A DNA stretch of 64,000 bases, from contig NZ_BONQ01000156.1 in assembly GCF_016862795.1 (NCBI RefSeq), positions 1-64,000 on the forward strand, in the 5' to 3' direction. The translations under genes and the position numbers were made by a program. Below are positions 33,725 to 43,567 of this stretch, piece after piece (position 1 is the stretch's first letter; the number at the start of each line of letters is the position of its first letter). A model generated the notes under the pieces. That model was not told the DNA's origin. It saw nothing but the letters and a program-made list of their open reading frames with translations, and searched no databases. The stretch comes from Dactylosporangium siamense. Lineage in GTDB: Bacteria > Actinomycetota > Actinomycetes > Mycobacteriales > Micromonosporaceae.

Positions 33725-36700
33725 CTACTGGAGGAGGAACTTCTCCCAGGGGCCGATCGCGTCCCGGTTGGCGATCAGTGCGGCGGCACCGGCGCTCTCC
33801 GCGACGACGTACTTGTTGTTGACGGTGGCCTGGAGGCTGACGGTGCCGTCCGCGTTGTGGATCAGCTTGAACGTCTCCCACGAGCCGGCCGCGGCGCGGT
33901 TGGCGACCAGCGGGTTGGCGCCGGCGTTCTCCGCGCAGACGAACTGGCCGTTGGCCTTGGCCTTCAGGGCGACGTTGCCCCCGCCGAGGTCGACGATCTC
34001 GAACTGTTCGGCCGCGGTGACGGTGGTCTGCGAAGCGATCAGCGGGCCGGACCCGGCGGTGACGTAGCGGCTGTTGACCTGGGCCATGAGCGACTGGCCG
34101 GTGCCGGTCGGCGGGGTGCCGCCGGTGAGGATCCGCAGCGCGTCGATCATGCCGACCGAGGTCGTCTTGTTCACGACGCGGATCGTGTGGGTGCCGTTGG
34201 TGAGGCCGGTCTTGCTGTACACCACCTGCTGTGCCTGGCGGGCGCCACTGGCGAACAGGTTCACGTTGGCCTGCAGGACGTTGTCGATGTAGACGTCGAC
34301 GTTGCCCATGTCGCTGAAGCGCTCCGACAGCAGCTCCACGCCGGTGCCGGTGAACGTGTAGCTGGCCGTGGCGTTGACGGTCGTGGAGTGGTGCGTGTCG
34401 TCGTTGTAGTCGCCGTAGCCGCGGCCGGTCGTGAGGTGCCAGTTCGCGTCGTAGGTCAGCGAGGTGTTGTTGACGAGCCCGGGGGTGCCGGCGCCGCCGG
34501 TGCCGAGCGTGGACGCGGTGCCCGACAGCGACTTGACGCCGTTGTTGACCGTGCCGCTCAGCGAGGTGCTGGTGTAGGACGTCAGCGGCTTCGCGGTCCG
34601 CTCGACGATGTAGACGGTGTTGGCGGCGGTGGCGAAGGTGACCTCACCGGCCGTCGTGGTCGTGAGGGTCACGTTGTCCGAGGCCCGGCGGACCCGGATC
34701 TCGGCGGTGCCCCACGGGTTCACCACGCTGGCCTGCTTGCCGTAGAGGCTCTTGACGCCGACGTACTTGGTCTCGTTGCCCTCCCGCTCCGAGCTGACCT
34801 GGAACCCGTCCTTCGCCAGGAGCGTGAACCGGCCGACGAAGTTGGAGTCGTTCGGCGCGGCCGGGAAGACCCGGATCTTGTCGTTGTAGGACTGCAGCAG
34901 CGTCTCGTTCATCGCCGCCAGGTGCACGCCGAGGTACTCGAAGACGCCGTTGGTGTTGTTGGTCATGCCGTTGGGGTAGTTCTGGTAGCGCTGCAGCATG
35001 AGCTTCATGCCCTGCAGCGCCTGGTCGCCGAGGCCGAGCCGGGCGGCCTGGACGGCGTCGTTGGCCCACACGTTGCTGTAGGGGTTGGGCCGGGTGTTCC
35101 AGCTGTTGAGCGCGGTGGAGTAGTCGGGCGCGCCGATGCCGGTCAGGTCGTAGGGCCAGATCAGCTCGGAGGTGACGTTCTCGCCGTTGCGCTGCTGCGC
35201 GGGGGCCGGCGGGTCGTGCGGCAGCCACGCACCGTTGCTGGTCTTGTAGGGCTCGATGCGATCGAGCACGTTCTGCCATCCGGCGCGCAGGCCGGCGTCG
35301 AGCCCGAGCTGGTTGCTCACGGCGATCGTGAGCGGGAACAGCAGCCGCACCGCGGCCAGGTCGGTGATCGCGTTCTTGACGTCCCAGTACGTCTCGTGCG
35401 CGTTCGACGTCGCCATGTAGTACCGGCCGGTGCCGGCGTCGTAGCTGAGCTTGGACTGGTAGAACTTCACCGCCTCGCGCATGTAGGGATACGCGGTGTT
35501 CTGCAGATACGCGGTGTCGTTGGTGTACCGGTACTGCAGGTACATGTTGTAGGCGGCCTCGGTGCCGGTGGAGTAGATGTCGTTGACGAAGTCGCTGCCG
35601 ACGGTGCCGCGGGCGTTGCCGTCCCAGCCCATCGTCTCCGGCACCCACAGCCCGTCGATGCCGTACCTGGTAGAAGTGTAGGCCTTCAGCGCGGTGAGGT
35701 TGCGGCTGTACAGCCGGTTCTCGGTCGCGAAGAGGTCGACGTGGTTCGACGCGAGGAACGAGTTGTACACGTCGCGCTGGTTCCAGAACCAGTAGCCGTT
35801 GCTCCACTTGGTGCGGTCCTCGGTCGCCCGGAACACGCCGTTGATGAAGTGGAACGGGTAGTTGCCGTAGCCGCCGGCCGCGATCATGTACGTCGACAGG
35901 TAGTACACGTTCTCCAGGTAGTCGCCGGTGCCGGCGGCGCCGCTGTACTGCACGAAGCTCTTGGCCCAGAACGCGTGCCACCAGTTGCGGTAGTTGTTGA
36001 GGTTGGTCAGGTAGCCGGTGCTCTTCGCCGCGGCGAGCTGGTTGCGGGCCTGGGTCACCGAGTTGGCGCCGGGGGAGTTGACCCGGCTGGCCGCGGTGAA
36101 CCAGATCGTGTAGCTGCCGGCGGGCGTGATGTTGAGCCGCACCCGGGTGCCGTTGACGACCTGCGTGGTGTACGCCGCGCCCTCCACCGTCGCGGCGAAG
36201 GTGTAGCCGAAGCCGTTGGCGTCGCTCTGCCCGCGGCTGAACCCGGCGGCGGTCGCGTCGGCGAACGTGCTGACCTGCTTCCAGGTGTCCAGGTTCGGCA
36301 CGTCCGCGCTGTTGGTGACCGTGTTCGGGTCCCACAGGCTCAGGTCGAGCGTGGTCGTGCCGAGACCGGTGCGGTCGTCCTCGACGTGCACACCCATGAC
36401 CTCGGAGCCGGGCACGCCCATGACGGTGACGCTGCGGCCGGAGGTGTACCGGGTGGTCAGGGTCCCATCGTAGAGCGACAGCCGCTGCTGGTAGCTGTTC
36501 GCGCCGGTGTCCAGGCCGGGGTTGGTGTTGAGGTTGACCAGGCCCGCCGCGAACGCCGACTGCTGCGACAGGTCCACGCCGGAGACCTGCATGGTGAGGC
36601 CGTTGGTGTTCCACACCATCGCGCCGGTCTTGCCGTTGCCGACGGTGAGCCCGTGCAGCGGATTGGTCTGGGGGCTGTTGTAGACGATGTCGTGCTTGCC

Positions 36701-36859
36701 CAGGTAACTGGCATAGTCGACGTCGAGTGCGCCGGTGCCGGGGTTGAACGCCTCATCGGTCGTCGACGCGGTGGCGTTCTGGCCGTGGATCAGGGTGACG
36801 AACGTGCCCAACAGGACGGTGGCGGCCGCCAGGAGGGCGAGTCGGCGGGGCTTGCCCAC
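33725..36859 (-). CDS. secreted GH95-type alpha-L-fucosidase with CBM-like and fascin-like domains
   Basis: The 1,044-residue protein starts at GTG 36859 after AAGGAGA. A signal peptide spans about residues 1-31 ([18 protein letters not shown]). The N-terminal beta domain has [18 protein letters not shown], the GH95 opening. The (alpha/alpha)6 barrel contains [55 protein letters not shown] and [20 protein letters not shown]. The GH95 tail ends [11 protein letters not shown] jelly-roll domain follows ([20 protein letters not shown]), then two fascin-like beta-trefoil units ([39 protein letters not shown]). It probably removes terminal fucose from extracellular plant or animal glycans and binds polysaccharide. 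Confidence 0.87.
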   Translation of the reverse strand: MGKPRRLALLAAATVLLGTFVTLIHGQNATASTTDEAFNPGTGALDVDYASYLGKHDIVYNSPQTNPLHGLTVGNGKTGAMVWNTNGLTMQVSGVDLSQQSAFAAGLVNLNTNPGLDTGANSYQQRLSLYDGTLTTRYTSGRSVTVMGVPGSEVMGVHVEDDRTGLGTTTLDLSLWDPNTVTNSADVPNLDTWKQVSTFADATAAGFSRGQSDANGFGYTFAATVEGAAYTTQVVNGTRVRLNITPAGSYTIWFTAASRVNSPGANSVTQARNQLAAAKSTGYLTNLNNYRNWWHAFWAKSFVQYSGAAGTGDYLENVYYLSTYMIAAGGYGNYPFHFINGVFRATEDRTKWSNGYWFWNQRDVYNSFLASNHVDLFATENRLYSRNLTALKAYTSTRYGIDGLWVPETMGWDGNARGTVGSDFVNDIYSTGTEAAYNMYLQYRYTNDTAYLQNTAYPYMREAVKFYQSKLSYDAGTGRYYMATSNAHETYWDVKNAITDLAAVRLLFPLTIAVSNQLGLDAGLRAGWQNVLDRIEPYKTSNGAWLPHDPPAPAQQRNGENVTSELIWPYDLTGIGAPDYSTALNSWNTRPNPYSNVWANDAVQAARLGLGDQALQGMKLMLQRYQNYPNGMTNNTNGVFEYLGVHLAAMNETLLQSYNDKIRVFPAAPNDSNFVGRFTLLAKDGFQVSSEREGNETKYVGVKSLYGKQASVVNPWGTAEIRVRRASDNVTLTTTTAGEVTFATAANTVYIVERTAKPLTSYTSTSLSGTVNNGVKSLSGTASTLGTGGAGTPGLVNNTSLTYDANWHLTTGRGYGDYNDDTHHSTTVNATASYTFTGTGVELLSERFSDMGNVDVYIDNVLQANVNLFASGARQAQQVVYSKTGLTNGTHTIRVVNKTTSVGMIDALRILTGGTPPTGTGQSLMAQVNSRYVTAGSGPLIASQTTVTAAEQFEIVDLGGGNVALKAKANGQFVCAENAGANPLVANRAAAGSWETFKLIHNADGTVSLQATVNNKYVVAESAGAAALIANRDAIGPWEKFLLQ

Positions 36860-37099
36860 AGAAACTCTCCTTGGTATCTGGAGCGGGAGCCTCGCGCCGT
36901 CGAGTCCCTCTCGTGTGAAGAGCAGTCAACATTGGATGTCTGGCTTCGTCAATGCCTGCAACGTCCGTTGTACCCGTGGGCCGGGCCAGTGACAGTTCTC
37001 GAAAGATGGGATGTATCTCAGCTCTTGCCTCTGGGTGCCGATGCCCACTGTGGCACGAGATCCGTGCGGCTGAGCCAGGAATCGAAGGTGACCGGTCCG

Positions 37100-38707
37100 A
37101 TGCGACGGTGGCGGATCACGACCCGTATTCTCCTGCTGGCCGCGATCGGCACCCTGGTGTCCGGTGTGCTGCTCGCGACGGCCGTCGCCGGGTTCGGCAC
37201 CCAGCGCACCGCGGGCACCGAGACCACCAGCGCGATGCGGCTCTCCACGGTCGTCATGGAGGTGAAGTTCCGCATCGCGGACATCTCCGGCTGGCAGACC
37301 GGCTATGCGTTCGACTTCGACCGCGGCGTGCCCGGCGCCCTCGACGACACCGTCGGCCAGCGCAAGGAGTTCCTCATCGCCGCCGAGGCGCTGCGCGCCG
37401 CGTTCGCCACCGCGACCGCCGCCGATCTCACCGCTGAGGAGCGCACCCTGCTCGAGCAGGCCGTCGCGGCGTTCGACCGGTTCATGGCCATCGACGACAA
37501 GATGATCGCCGCGTACCGGACCGGCACCCCCGCCGCGAAGGCGGTCGCCGACGAGCTCGCCTCCGGCGACTCGATCACCGAGTTCAGCGCGGCGGCCGAC
37601 GCCACCAGCGGTCTCGCCGCGCACGTCACCGACCGGGGCCTCGCCGTCGCCGCCGCGGCGGCTGCCAAGGCCGACGACAGCCGGCGGCTCATGTGGCTCA
37701 CCGGCATCGCCGGTCTGATCCTCGCCGTCGGCACGGCCCTCGTGGTGATCCGCGGCATCGCCCAGCCGCTGCGCGCCCTCGACGCCCGGCTCGCCGACAT
37801 CGCCGACGGCGACGGTGACCTCACCGCGCGTCTCGACGAGCGCGGCCGCGACGAGCTCGCCACCATCGCCGCCGCGTTCAACCGGTTCGCCGCCGGCCTC
37901 GCCGAAGCGATGCGCTCCGTCGACGACCGGGCGAAGGTCGTCGCCGCGTCCTCGGGACAGCTGACCGGCGTGTCCGGCGCGTTGCAGGTGTCGGCGGCTG
38001 ACTCCGCGACCCGCGCCGCCGCCGTCACGAGCGCCACCGGCGAGATCTCCCGCAGCGTGCAGACCGCCGCCGCCGGCACCGAGCAGATGGGCGCCTCCAT
38101 CGCCGAGATCTCCGCCAGCGCGCACGAGGCCGCCCGGGTCGCCGCCACCGCGAGTGCCCTTGCCGCGGACGTCACCGCCAGCGTCGACAAGCTCGACTCC
38201 TCCAGCCGGCAGATCGGCGAGATGGCGCAGGTGATCAGTGGCATCGCCCGTCAGACCAACCTGCTGGCGCTCAACGCGAGCATCGAGGCGGCCCGCGCCG
38301 GGCAGCAGGGCAAGGGCTTCGCCGTGGTCGCCGGCGAGGTGAAGGACCTCGCCGCGGAGACCGCCCGCGCCACGGAGGACATCTCGTCCCGGATCGTGGC
38401 GATCCAGTCCGACACCAGCGGCGCGGTCGCCGCCATCACCCAGATCTCCGGGGTCGTCACCCGGATCAACGACCTGCAGACGTCGATCGCCTCGGCGATC
38501 GAACAGCAGACCGCCACCACCGCCGAGATGAGCCGCACCATCACCGGCGTCGCGGTCAGCAGCGACGACGCGACCCGGGAGGTCGCCGCCGTCGCCGCGG
38601 CCGCCCGCACCACCACCGACGGGGTCGCCGGCATCGGGGCGGCCGCGGGTGATCTGACCCGCGTCTCGGCCGACCTGCAGGACCTGGTCGGCCGCTTCCG
38701 CTACTAA
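37100..38707 (+). CDS. methyl-accepting chemotaxis protein
   Basis: The 535-residue protein starts at ATG 37100 with AAGGTGA upstream. Two membrane helices (about 8-33 and 195-215) enclose a helical extracellular sensor of about 160 residues. A HAMP domain follows ([20 protein letters not shown]). The cytoplasmic signalling hairpin contains the invariant tip [20 protein letters not shown] and [20 protein letters not shown]. It would report a small-molecule signal to CheA/CheW, which are not in this window, so it may serve flagellar or type IV pilus movement elsewhere. Its stop overlaps the stop of the convergent gene by four bases. Confidence 0.92.
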   Translation: MRRWRITTRILLLAAIGTLVSGVLLATAVAGFGTQRTAGTETTSAMRLSTVVMEVKFRIADISGWQTGYAFDFDRGVPGALDDTVGQRKEFLIAAEALRAAFATATAADLTAEERTLLEQAVAAFDRFMAIDDKMIAAYRTGTPAAKAVADELASGDSITEFSAAADATSGLAAHVTDRGLAVAAAAAAKADDSRRLMWLTGIAGLILAVGTALVVIRGIAQPLRALDARLADIADGDGDLTARLDERGRDELATIAAAFNRFAAGLAEAMRSVDDRAKVVAASSGQLTGVSGALQVSAADSATRAAAVTSATGEISRSVQTAAAGTEQMGASIAEISASAHEAARVAATASALAADVTASVDKLDSSSRQIGEMAQVISGIARQTNLLALNASIEAARAGQQGKGFAVVAGEVKDLAAETARATEDISSRIVAIQSDTSGAVAAITQISGVVTRINDLQTSIASAIEQQTATTAEMSRTITGVAVSSDDATREVAAVAAAARTTTDGVAGIGAAAGDLTRVSADLQDLVGRFRY

Positions 38708-39192
38708 ACCGGGTCCGTCATGGCGGTGCCGGTCTCCAGCAGCGACTTGAGGTCGCTGAGGATCCACGGCCAGCCGCCGCCGGCGCCCATCTCCTCCAGG
38801 TCGCCGGCGAGCATCTCGGCCAGGCCGGCCTCGTCGCCGATCTCGTGGGTCACGGTCAGCGAGGTGACGCCGTCCTTGCCCTCCTTCAGCTGATAGGTGA
38901 GGCGGGTGAACCCCTCCGGGATGTGGTTCGGGTCCATCAGCATCCGCCAGGTCTGCACCAGGTAGAGCGGCGGATCGACCTCGACGATCTCGCCGTCGAC
39001 GCCGACCTCCGGGGCGCCGGCGGCGATCATGCCCTCGTTCGACAGGCCCCGGAACTCGCCGCCCGGGCGCAGGTCCATGTGGTTGGCGCCGCGGTAGCCG
39101 TACCGCGCGGTCCACTCCGGGGTGGTGATCGCGTCCCAGATCTTCTGCGGGGTCGCCTTGATGTAGACCTTGTAGACCTGCGTGCTGCTCAT
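38704..39192 (-). CDS. SRPBCC (AHSA1-like) domain protein
   Basis: The 162-residue protein from ATG 39192 has the START/Bet v1-like pattern [40 protein letters not shown] and [20 protein letters not shown], with a closing helix [20 protein letters not shown]1-type proteins carry a hydrophobic cavity for small ligands. It is translationally coupled (ATGA) to the ArsR-type regulator upstream, a pairing very common in actinomycetes where the two are co-regulated. Confidence 0.9.
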   Translation of the reverse strand: MSSTQVYKVYIKATPQKIWDAITTPEWTARYGYRGANHMDLRPGGEFRGLSNEGMIAAGAPEVGVDGEIVEVDPPLYLVQTWRMLMDPNHIPEGFTRLTYQLKEGKDGVTSLTVTHEIGDEAGLAEMLAGDLEEMGAGGGWPWILSDLKSLLETGTAMTDPV

Positions 39193-39512
39193 GACTCGTT
39201 CTCCTCGAGGTCGGCTTTCAGCTCCAGCAGTGCCGTGACGTGGTGCTCGGTGTACTTGTCGATCCACCGGTCGTGCACCTGGCGGATCGGGATCGGGTTG
39301 AGGAAGTGCAACTTCTCCCGCCCCGCGCGGCGGGTCACGACCAGGTCGGCCTCCTCGAGCACCTTGAGGTGCTTCATGACCCCGAAGCGGGACATCTCCA
39401 GCTCCGACTCCAGCTCCGTGAGCGTGCGGCCGTCACGCGCGAAGAGCAGGTCGAGCAGGAACCGCCGGGTGGGATCGGCGAGTGCCTTGAAGACGCGGTC
39501 GTCGTCATCCAC
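39189..39512 (-). CDS. ArsR-family transcriptional regulator
   Basis: The 107-residue winged-helix protein has VFKALADPTRRFLLDLLFAR, TELESELEMSRFGVMKHLKV and LEEADLVVTRRAGREKLHFL, the ArsR helix-turn-helix and wing. It has none of the cysteine metal sites of classical ArsR, so it probably senses something other than metal or works without ligand. GTG 39512 coincides with the predicted transcription start, so the transcript is probably leaderless. It likely represses its own operon through the palindrome in its promoter. Confidence 0.9.
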   Translation of the reverse strand: MDDDDRVFKALADPTRRFLLDLLFARDGRTLTELESELEMSRFGVMKHLKVLEEADLVVTRRAGREKLHFLNPIPIRQVHDRWIDKYTEHHVTALLELKADLEENES

Positions 39513-39518
39513 TACCCA

Positions 39519-39548
39519 AAGTTATGTGACCTAAAGGTCACATGTCAA
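39519..39548 (-). promoter_or_regulatory. ArsR promoter with embedded operator
   Basis: On the minus strand TTGACA (39543-39548) and TAACTT (39519-39524) are separated by 18 bases. The perfect 20-base inverted repeat ATGTGACC-TAAA-GGTCACAT spans 39524-39543 and fills the spacer. A repressor bound there would exclude RNA polymerase. The predicted start falls on GTG 39512. Confidence 0.75.
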
Positions 39549-39678
39549 GACGGTGTGGTGCATTGGGCAGGGGTAGCCCCTTGTGAAGGTCATGGGCGCG
39601 GCGGCTAAGGTGCCATATCCCGGGCCAACGCTGTCCCACCTTCGATTTGCGCCGCCAGGCAAACGGTGGAGGTCAGCT

Positions 39679-41139
39679 GTGCCCGATCCGACGGGGTTCC
39701 TGAAATACGGTCGTCAACTGCCGCTGCTGCGGCCGGTGCCCGAACGGGTCGCCGACTGGCGCGACGTCTACCAGCGCGCCGACGGCCAGCTGATCCACGA
39801 GCAGGCCAGCCGGTGCATGAACTGCGGCGTCCCGTACTGCCACAACGGCTGCCCGCTGGGAAACCTGATCCCGGACTGGAACGACCTGGTGCGCACCGGC
39901 GACTGGGGCCGCGCCGCCGACGCGCTGCACGCGACGAACAACTTCCCCGAGTTCACCGGGCGGCTCTGCCCGGCGCCCTGCGAGGCCGCCTGCGTCCTCG
40001 GCATCGGTGACGACCCGGTCACGATCAAGCAGGTCGAGGTCGAGATCATCAACCGCGCGACCGACGACGGGCCGCTGCGGCCCTTCCCGGTGGCGGCGCC
40101 GTCGGGTCGCACCGTTGCCGTCATCGGCTCCGGACCGGCGGGCCTGGCCGCGGCGCAGCAGCTGGCCCGCGCCGGGCACGCGACCACGGTGTACGAGCGC
40201 AGCGACGCCCCCGGAGGTCTGCTGCGCTACGGCATCCCGGACTTCAAGTTCGAGAAGCACCACATCGACGCGCGGCTCGCCCAGATGGAAGCGGAGGGCG
40301 TGACGTTCGTCACCAACTGCAATGTGGGCGTCGACGTCTCCCTCGCCGACCTGCGCCAGCGGCATGACGCTGTGGTGCTGGCCTGCGGCGCGCTCGACGC
40401 CCGCGACGTGCCCGGCACGCCGGGCCGCGAGCTGAGCGGGATCCACCAGGCGATGGTGTATCTGGAAGGCTCCAACAAGGTCGTCGCCGGCAAGCTGGAC
40501 GCCCCGCCGATCTCCGCGGCGGGCAAGCACGTCATCGTCGTCGGCGGCGGTGACACGGCCGCGGACTGCCTCGGCACCGCGCACCGCCAGGGCGCGGTCA
40601 GCGTGCAGCTCGTCGAGGTCGTCCCGCTGCCGCCGCCGCAGCGCGACAGCAGCCGCAACCCGTGGCCGACCTGGCCGATCATGCTCCGCACCGCCTCCGC
40701 GCACGAGGAGGGCGGCCAGCGCAACTACGGCTGCACGATCCGCCGCTTCATCGGCGACGACGACGGCCAGCTGCGGGCGGTCGAGCTCGTCGACGTCGTC
40801 CTCGGCCCGGGCTTCACCCTCACCGAGGTCGAGGGCACGATCCGCGAGATCCCCGCGGACCTGGCGTTCCTGGCGATCGGGTTCGCCGGCACGCAGCCCG
40901 GCCCGCACCTGGAGCAGGTCGAGCTGCCCCGCAACCGGCGCGGCACGATCGACACCGACAAGGAGTGGCAGACCGCCGCCCCGGGCGTCTTCGTCGCCGG
41001 GGACGCCCGTCGCGGCCCGTCGCTGATCGTCTGGGCGATCGCGGAAGGTCGCTCCGCGGCCGCGGCGGTCCACCAGTACCTGGGCGGCGGCGGCCGGCTC
41101 CCGGCCCCGATCACCCCGGCGTCCGCGCCCCTCGCATAA
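39679..41139 (+). CDS. gltD: glutamate synthase small subunit (NADPH)
   Basis: The 486-residue protein starts at GTG 39679 (VPDPTGFLKYGRQLP) with GGAGGT upstream; the frame extends further 5' but lacks conserved sequence. The N-terminal iron-sulfur region has CMNCGVPYCHNGCPLGNLIP and CPAPCEAACVLG. An FAD site, VIGSGPAGLAAAQQLARAG, and an NADPH site, VVGGGDTAADCLGTA, follow, with the closing APGVFVAGDARRGPSLIVWA. It passes electrons from NADPH to the large subunit GltB for glutamate formation from glutamine and 2-oxoglutarate. No gltB is adjacent, which is unusual because the pair normally forms an operon. Confidence 0.9.
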   Translation: MPDPTGFLKYGRQLPLLRPVPERVADWRDVYQRADGQLIHEQASRCMNCGVPYCHNGCPLGNLIPDWNDLVRTGDWGRAADALHATNNFPEFTGRLCPAPCEAACVLGIGDDPVTIKQVEVEIINRATDDGPLRPFPVAAPSGRTVAVIGSGPAGLAAAQQLARAGHATTVYERSDAPGGLLRYGIPDFKFEKHHIDARLAQMEAEGVTFVTNCNVGVDVSLADLRQRHDAVVLACGALDARDVPGTPGRELSGIHQAMVYLEGSNKVVAGKLDAPPISAAGKHVIVVGGGDTAADCLGTAHRQGAVSVQLVEVVPLPPPQRDSSRNPWPTWPIMLRTASAHEEGGQRNYGCTIRRFIGDDDGQLRAVELVDVVLGPGFTLTEVEGTIREIPADLAFLAIGFAGTQPGPHLEQVELPRNRRGTIDTDKEWQTAAPGVFVAGDARRGPSLIVWAIAEGRSAAAAVHQYLGGGGRLPAPITPASAPLA

Positions 41140-41142
41140 GCC

Positions 41143-41179
41143 GCCGCCGGGGCCTCAGCCCATGTTGAGGCCCCGGGCG
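41143..41179. terminator. hairpin terminator overlapping the end of the response regulator gene
   Basis: GGGGCCTCA (41149-41157) pairs with TGAGGCCCC (41166-41174). The stem extends by six pairs with one bulge using GCCGCC and GGCGGC on either side. It contains the TGA of the response regulator gene and follows the gltD stop by a few bases, so it can serve both convergent genes. Confidence 0.65.
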
Positions 41180-41787
41180 GCGATGGCCGCCTGCACCCTG
41201 CTGCGGAGGCCGAGTTTGGCCAGGACGCGGCTCACGTGGGTCTTCGTGGTGGCTTCGGCGATACCGAGCCGGCCGGCGATCTCGGCGTTGGAGAGACCGT
41301 CGCCGAGGCAACGCAGCACCTCGCGCTCACGCTCCGTGAGCTCGGCCAGGTCGACCGGCGGTGCCGGCGGCCCCGCGAACGTGGCGATCACCCGCCGGGT
41401 CACCGCAGGCGCCATCACACCGTCGCCCCGGGCCACGGCCCGCACCGCGGCCAGCAGGTCGGCCGCTTCGGCGTCCTTGAGCAGGAACCCGGCGGCGCCG
41501 GCCCGCAGCGCGCCGAACACGTACTCGTCCAGGTCGAACGTGGTCAGGATCAGCACGCCCGGCACGCCGAGCGCCACGAGCTCACGGGTGGCCGCGATGC
41601 CGTCGAGGCGCGGCATCCGCACGTCCAGGACCACGACGTCGGGGCGCAGCGCGCGGGCCAGGTCGATCGCCTGCTGCCCGTCGGCGGCCTCGCCCACCAC
41701 CTCCAGGTCGGGCGCGGAACCCAGGATGAGGACCAGGCCCGCGCGGACCGCACCCTGGTCGTCGGCGACCAGCACCCGCACCGTCAC
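41155..41787 (-). CDS. NarL/FixJ-family response regulator
   Basis: The 210-residue protein has a receiver domain (VLVADDQGAVRAGLVLIL; phospho-acceptor Asp in VVVLDVRMPRLDG; TTFDLDEYVFGALRAGAAGF with Lys in LLKDAE) and a C-terminal LuxR-type helix-turn-helix (LTEREREVLRCLGDGLSNAE, IAGRLGIAEATTKTHVSRVL). It is coupled by a 4-base overlap to the kinase gene upstream. It would be phosphorylated by that kinase and regulate unknown targets. Confidence 0.94.
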   Translation of the reverse strand: MTVRVLVADDQGAVRAGLVLILGSAPDLEVVGEAADGQQAIDLARALRPDVVVLDVRMPRLDGIAATRELVALGVPGVLILTTFDLDEYVFGALRAGAAGFLLKDAEAADLLAAVRAVARGDGVMAPAVTRRVIATFAGPPAPPVDLAELTEREREVLRCLGDGLSNAEIAGRLGIAEATTKTHVSRVLAKLGLRSRVQAAIAARGLNMG

Positions 41788-42899
41788 GCCGTCACCTCGC
41801 GGGGGAGCCGGGCCGCGACCAGCCAGCCGCCGTCGCGCGGGCCGGCGGCCAGGGACCCGCCGAGCAGCTCGGCGCGTTCCCGCATACCGATGACGCCCGC
41901 GCCCGCGCCGTCGGTGCGCGGCGCGCCGCCGGCCAGGGGTGACGCCACGGCGATGTCCACTGTGGATGGACCGTAGTCGATTTCGACCGTGACGTGGCCG
42001 TCGTCGCCGTGTTTGAGGGCGTTGGTGAGCGACTCCTGGACGATGCGATACGCGGCCAGGTCCACCGAGGTGGGCAGGTCGGCGGGCGTACCCCGCACCG
42101 ACACCGCGACGGACAGACCCGAACGCCTGGCGCGACCGGCGAGATCCTCGAGGTCGGCCAGCCCGGCCGTGACGTCCTCGCCGGCCGCCGGGTCGCGGAG
42201 GAACCCGACGAGCTGGCGCATCTCGGCGAGGCCGCGCACGCTGTTCTCACGGATGACCCGCAGCGCGTCGCGGGTCCCGTCAGGGCCGAGGTCCGCGCTG
42301 AGCGCCGCGGTCGCGTGGATGGCCACGGCGCTGAGGTGGTTGGCGACGACGTCGTGCAGCTCGCGGGCCATCCGGGCGCGCTCCCCGGCGACGGCGTTGG
42401 CCCGGTCCAGCTCGGCCAGGCGCACCAGCTGCCGCGCGACGATCGCCTGCTCGCGATGGTGCCGCACGTGGGTGCCGGTCAGCACCGGCACGACGGTGAC
42501 CAGGGCGAGCAGGATCGCCAGCCCGAGCGCCCGGATGTCGCGGAACACGACGAGGCCCACCACGGCGGTGACCACCGAGCCGACGACGGAGCACGCCAGC
42601 AGCGCCCGGGCCAGGGACTGCCGGCCGTGCACGCACGCGTCGTAGAGGACCTGGGTGTAGACGAGCGGCGTCGCGAGCGAGGGCCCGACGATCACGTCGG
42701 CGGTGAGCGCGACCGTGCCGATCAGCACCGACGCGAGCGGCGACACCCGACGCAGCAGGACCGCCGCGCAGCACACCAGCAGCGGTGGCACCAGCCAGCC
42801 GACGCCCCATTGCGCCTGGTACTGCCCGGTGGCGAACATGAGCAGCCCCACGCCCAGCCCGGTCCCGGCGAGCGCCAGGTCGACGGTCCGTCCTCGCAT
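41784..42899 (-). CDS. sensor histidine kinase, HisKA_3 type
   Basis: The 371-residue protein has about five membrane helices in the first 150 residues, with little extracellular loop, so it may sense within the membrane. The dimerisation helix carries ERARMARELHDVVANHLSAV with the phospho-acceptor His. The ATP-binding part has YRIVQESLTNALKHG (N box) and GAGVIGMRERAELLGGSL (G box). It pairs with the NarL-type regulator directly downstream. It belongs to the DesK/LiaS-like class common in actinomycetes. Confidence 0.93.
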   Translation of the reverse strand: MRGRTVDLALAGTGLGVGLLMFATGQYQAQWGVGWLVPPLLVCCAAVLLRRVSPLASVLIGTVALTADVIVGPSLATPLVYTQVLYDACVHGRQSLARALLACSVVGSVVTAVVGLVVFRDIRALGLAILLALVTVVPVLTGTHVRHHREQAIVARQLVRLAELDRANAVAGERARMARELHDVVANHLSAVAIHATAALSADLGPDGTRDALRVIRENSVRGLAEMRQLVGFLRDPAAGEDVTAGLADLEDLAGRARRSGLSVAVSVRGTPADLPTSVDLAAYRIVQESLTNALKHGDDGHVTVEIDYGPSTVDIAVASPLAGGAPRTDGAGAGVIGMRERAELLGGSLAAGPRDGGWLVAARLPREVTA

Positions 42900-43009
42900 G
42901 ACTCGATTCCACCACTTCGGGCGGCTGGACCGGTATGCGACGAAGGATGTACCCGTGGCCCGTCGTCACGACTGACGCGCCGGCCCCCGGGGCACGGAAC
43001 CCTCAGAAC

Positions 43010-43558
43010 ATGGTCATCGGATTCATCATCGGTTGTGAGATCGCGTTCTGGGTCGTCCTGGCCGCGGGGCTGCTGCTGCGGTACCCGCTGCGCCGCCCGC
43101 GGGCCGGCGCGGTCGTGCTGGCCGCCGTCCCGCTCGTCGACCTGGTGCTGCTCGTCGCGTGCGCGCTCGACCTGCGCGCCGGCGCCACGGCCGGGACGCG
43201 GCACGCCCTGGCGGCGCTGTACCTCGGGTTCTCCCTCGCGTTCGGGCACAGCATGGTGCGCTGGGCGGACGTGCGGTTCGCGCACCGCTTCGCCGGCGGC
43301 CCGAAACCACAGAAACCAACCAACAAACGGGCACACGAGTGGCGGCTCTTCGGCCTGGCGGCCATCGCGTGGGCGCTGACCTGCGCTTTTCTCGGGGCCG
43401 GGATCTGGTGGATCGGCGACCCGGCCCGCACCGGCGCGCTGAAGGCGGGCCTGAGTCAGGTGTCGGTCGTGCTCGCCATCTGGTTCGTGACCGGGCCACT
43501 CTTGACTTCCAACAAAAGCGGGCGTAAACAAAGCACAAGCAAAACGAAACGGCGGTGA
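43010..43558 (+). CDS. integral membrane protein of unknown function
   Basis: From ATG 43010 (MVIGFIIGCEIAFWVVLAAG) the protein has 182 residues and four or five membrane helices, with a conserved cytoplasmic block VRWADVRFAHRFAGGPKPQ between helices 3 and 4. The frame is open back to ATG 42935, but the added residues are not hydrophobic and look unconserved. Such proteins are widespread in Streptomyces relatives without a known role. Its last codons run through an A-rich stretch (TSNKSGRKQSTSKTKRR) that seems to be the promoter and operator of the PTS operon. Confidence 0.7.
   Translation: MVIGFIIGCEIAFWVVLAAGLLLRYPLRRPRAGAVVLAAVPLVDLVLLVACALDLRAGATAGTRHALAALYLGFSLAFGHSMVRWADVRFAHRFAGGPKPQKPTNKRAHEWRLFGLAAIAWALTCAFLGAGIWWIGDPARTGALKAGLSQVSVVLAIWFVTGPLLTSNKSGRKQSTSKTKRR
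43502..43550 (+). promoter_or_regulatory. candidate promoter and DeoR-type operator of the PTS operon
   Basis: TTGACT (43502-43507) and TAAACA (43525-43530) are 17 bases apart. The A-rich direct repeats ACAAAAGC, AACAAAGC and AGCAAAACGAAAC run from 43511 to 43550. This is the most AT-rich stretch for kilobases, and repeats of this kind are typical DeoR-family sites. It lies entirely within the 3' end of the upstream membrane-protein gene. Confidence 0.5.
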
Positions 43559-43567
43559 AACAACACG

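Noticed and set aside
33857-37099. Plus-strand extension of the chemoreceptor frame over the fucosidase gene
   Set aside because: The upstream part mirrors the minus-strand GH95 gene. The receptor's first membrane helix begins directly after ATG 37100.
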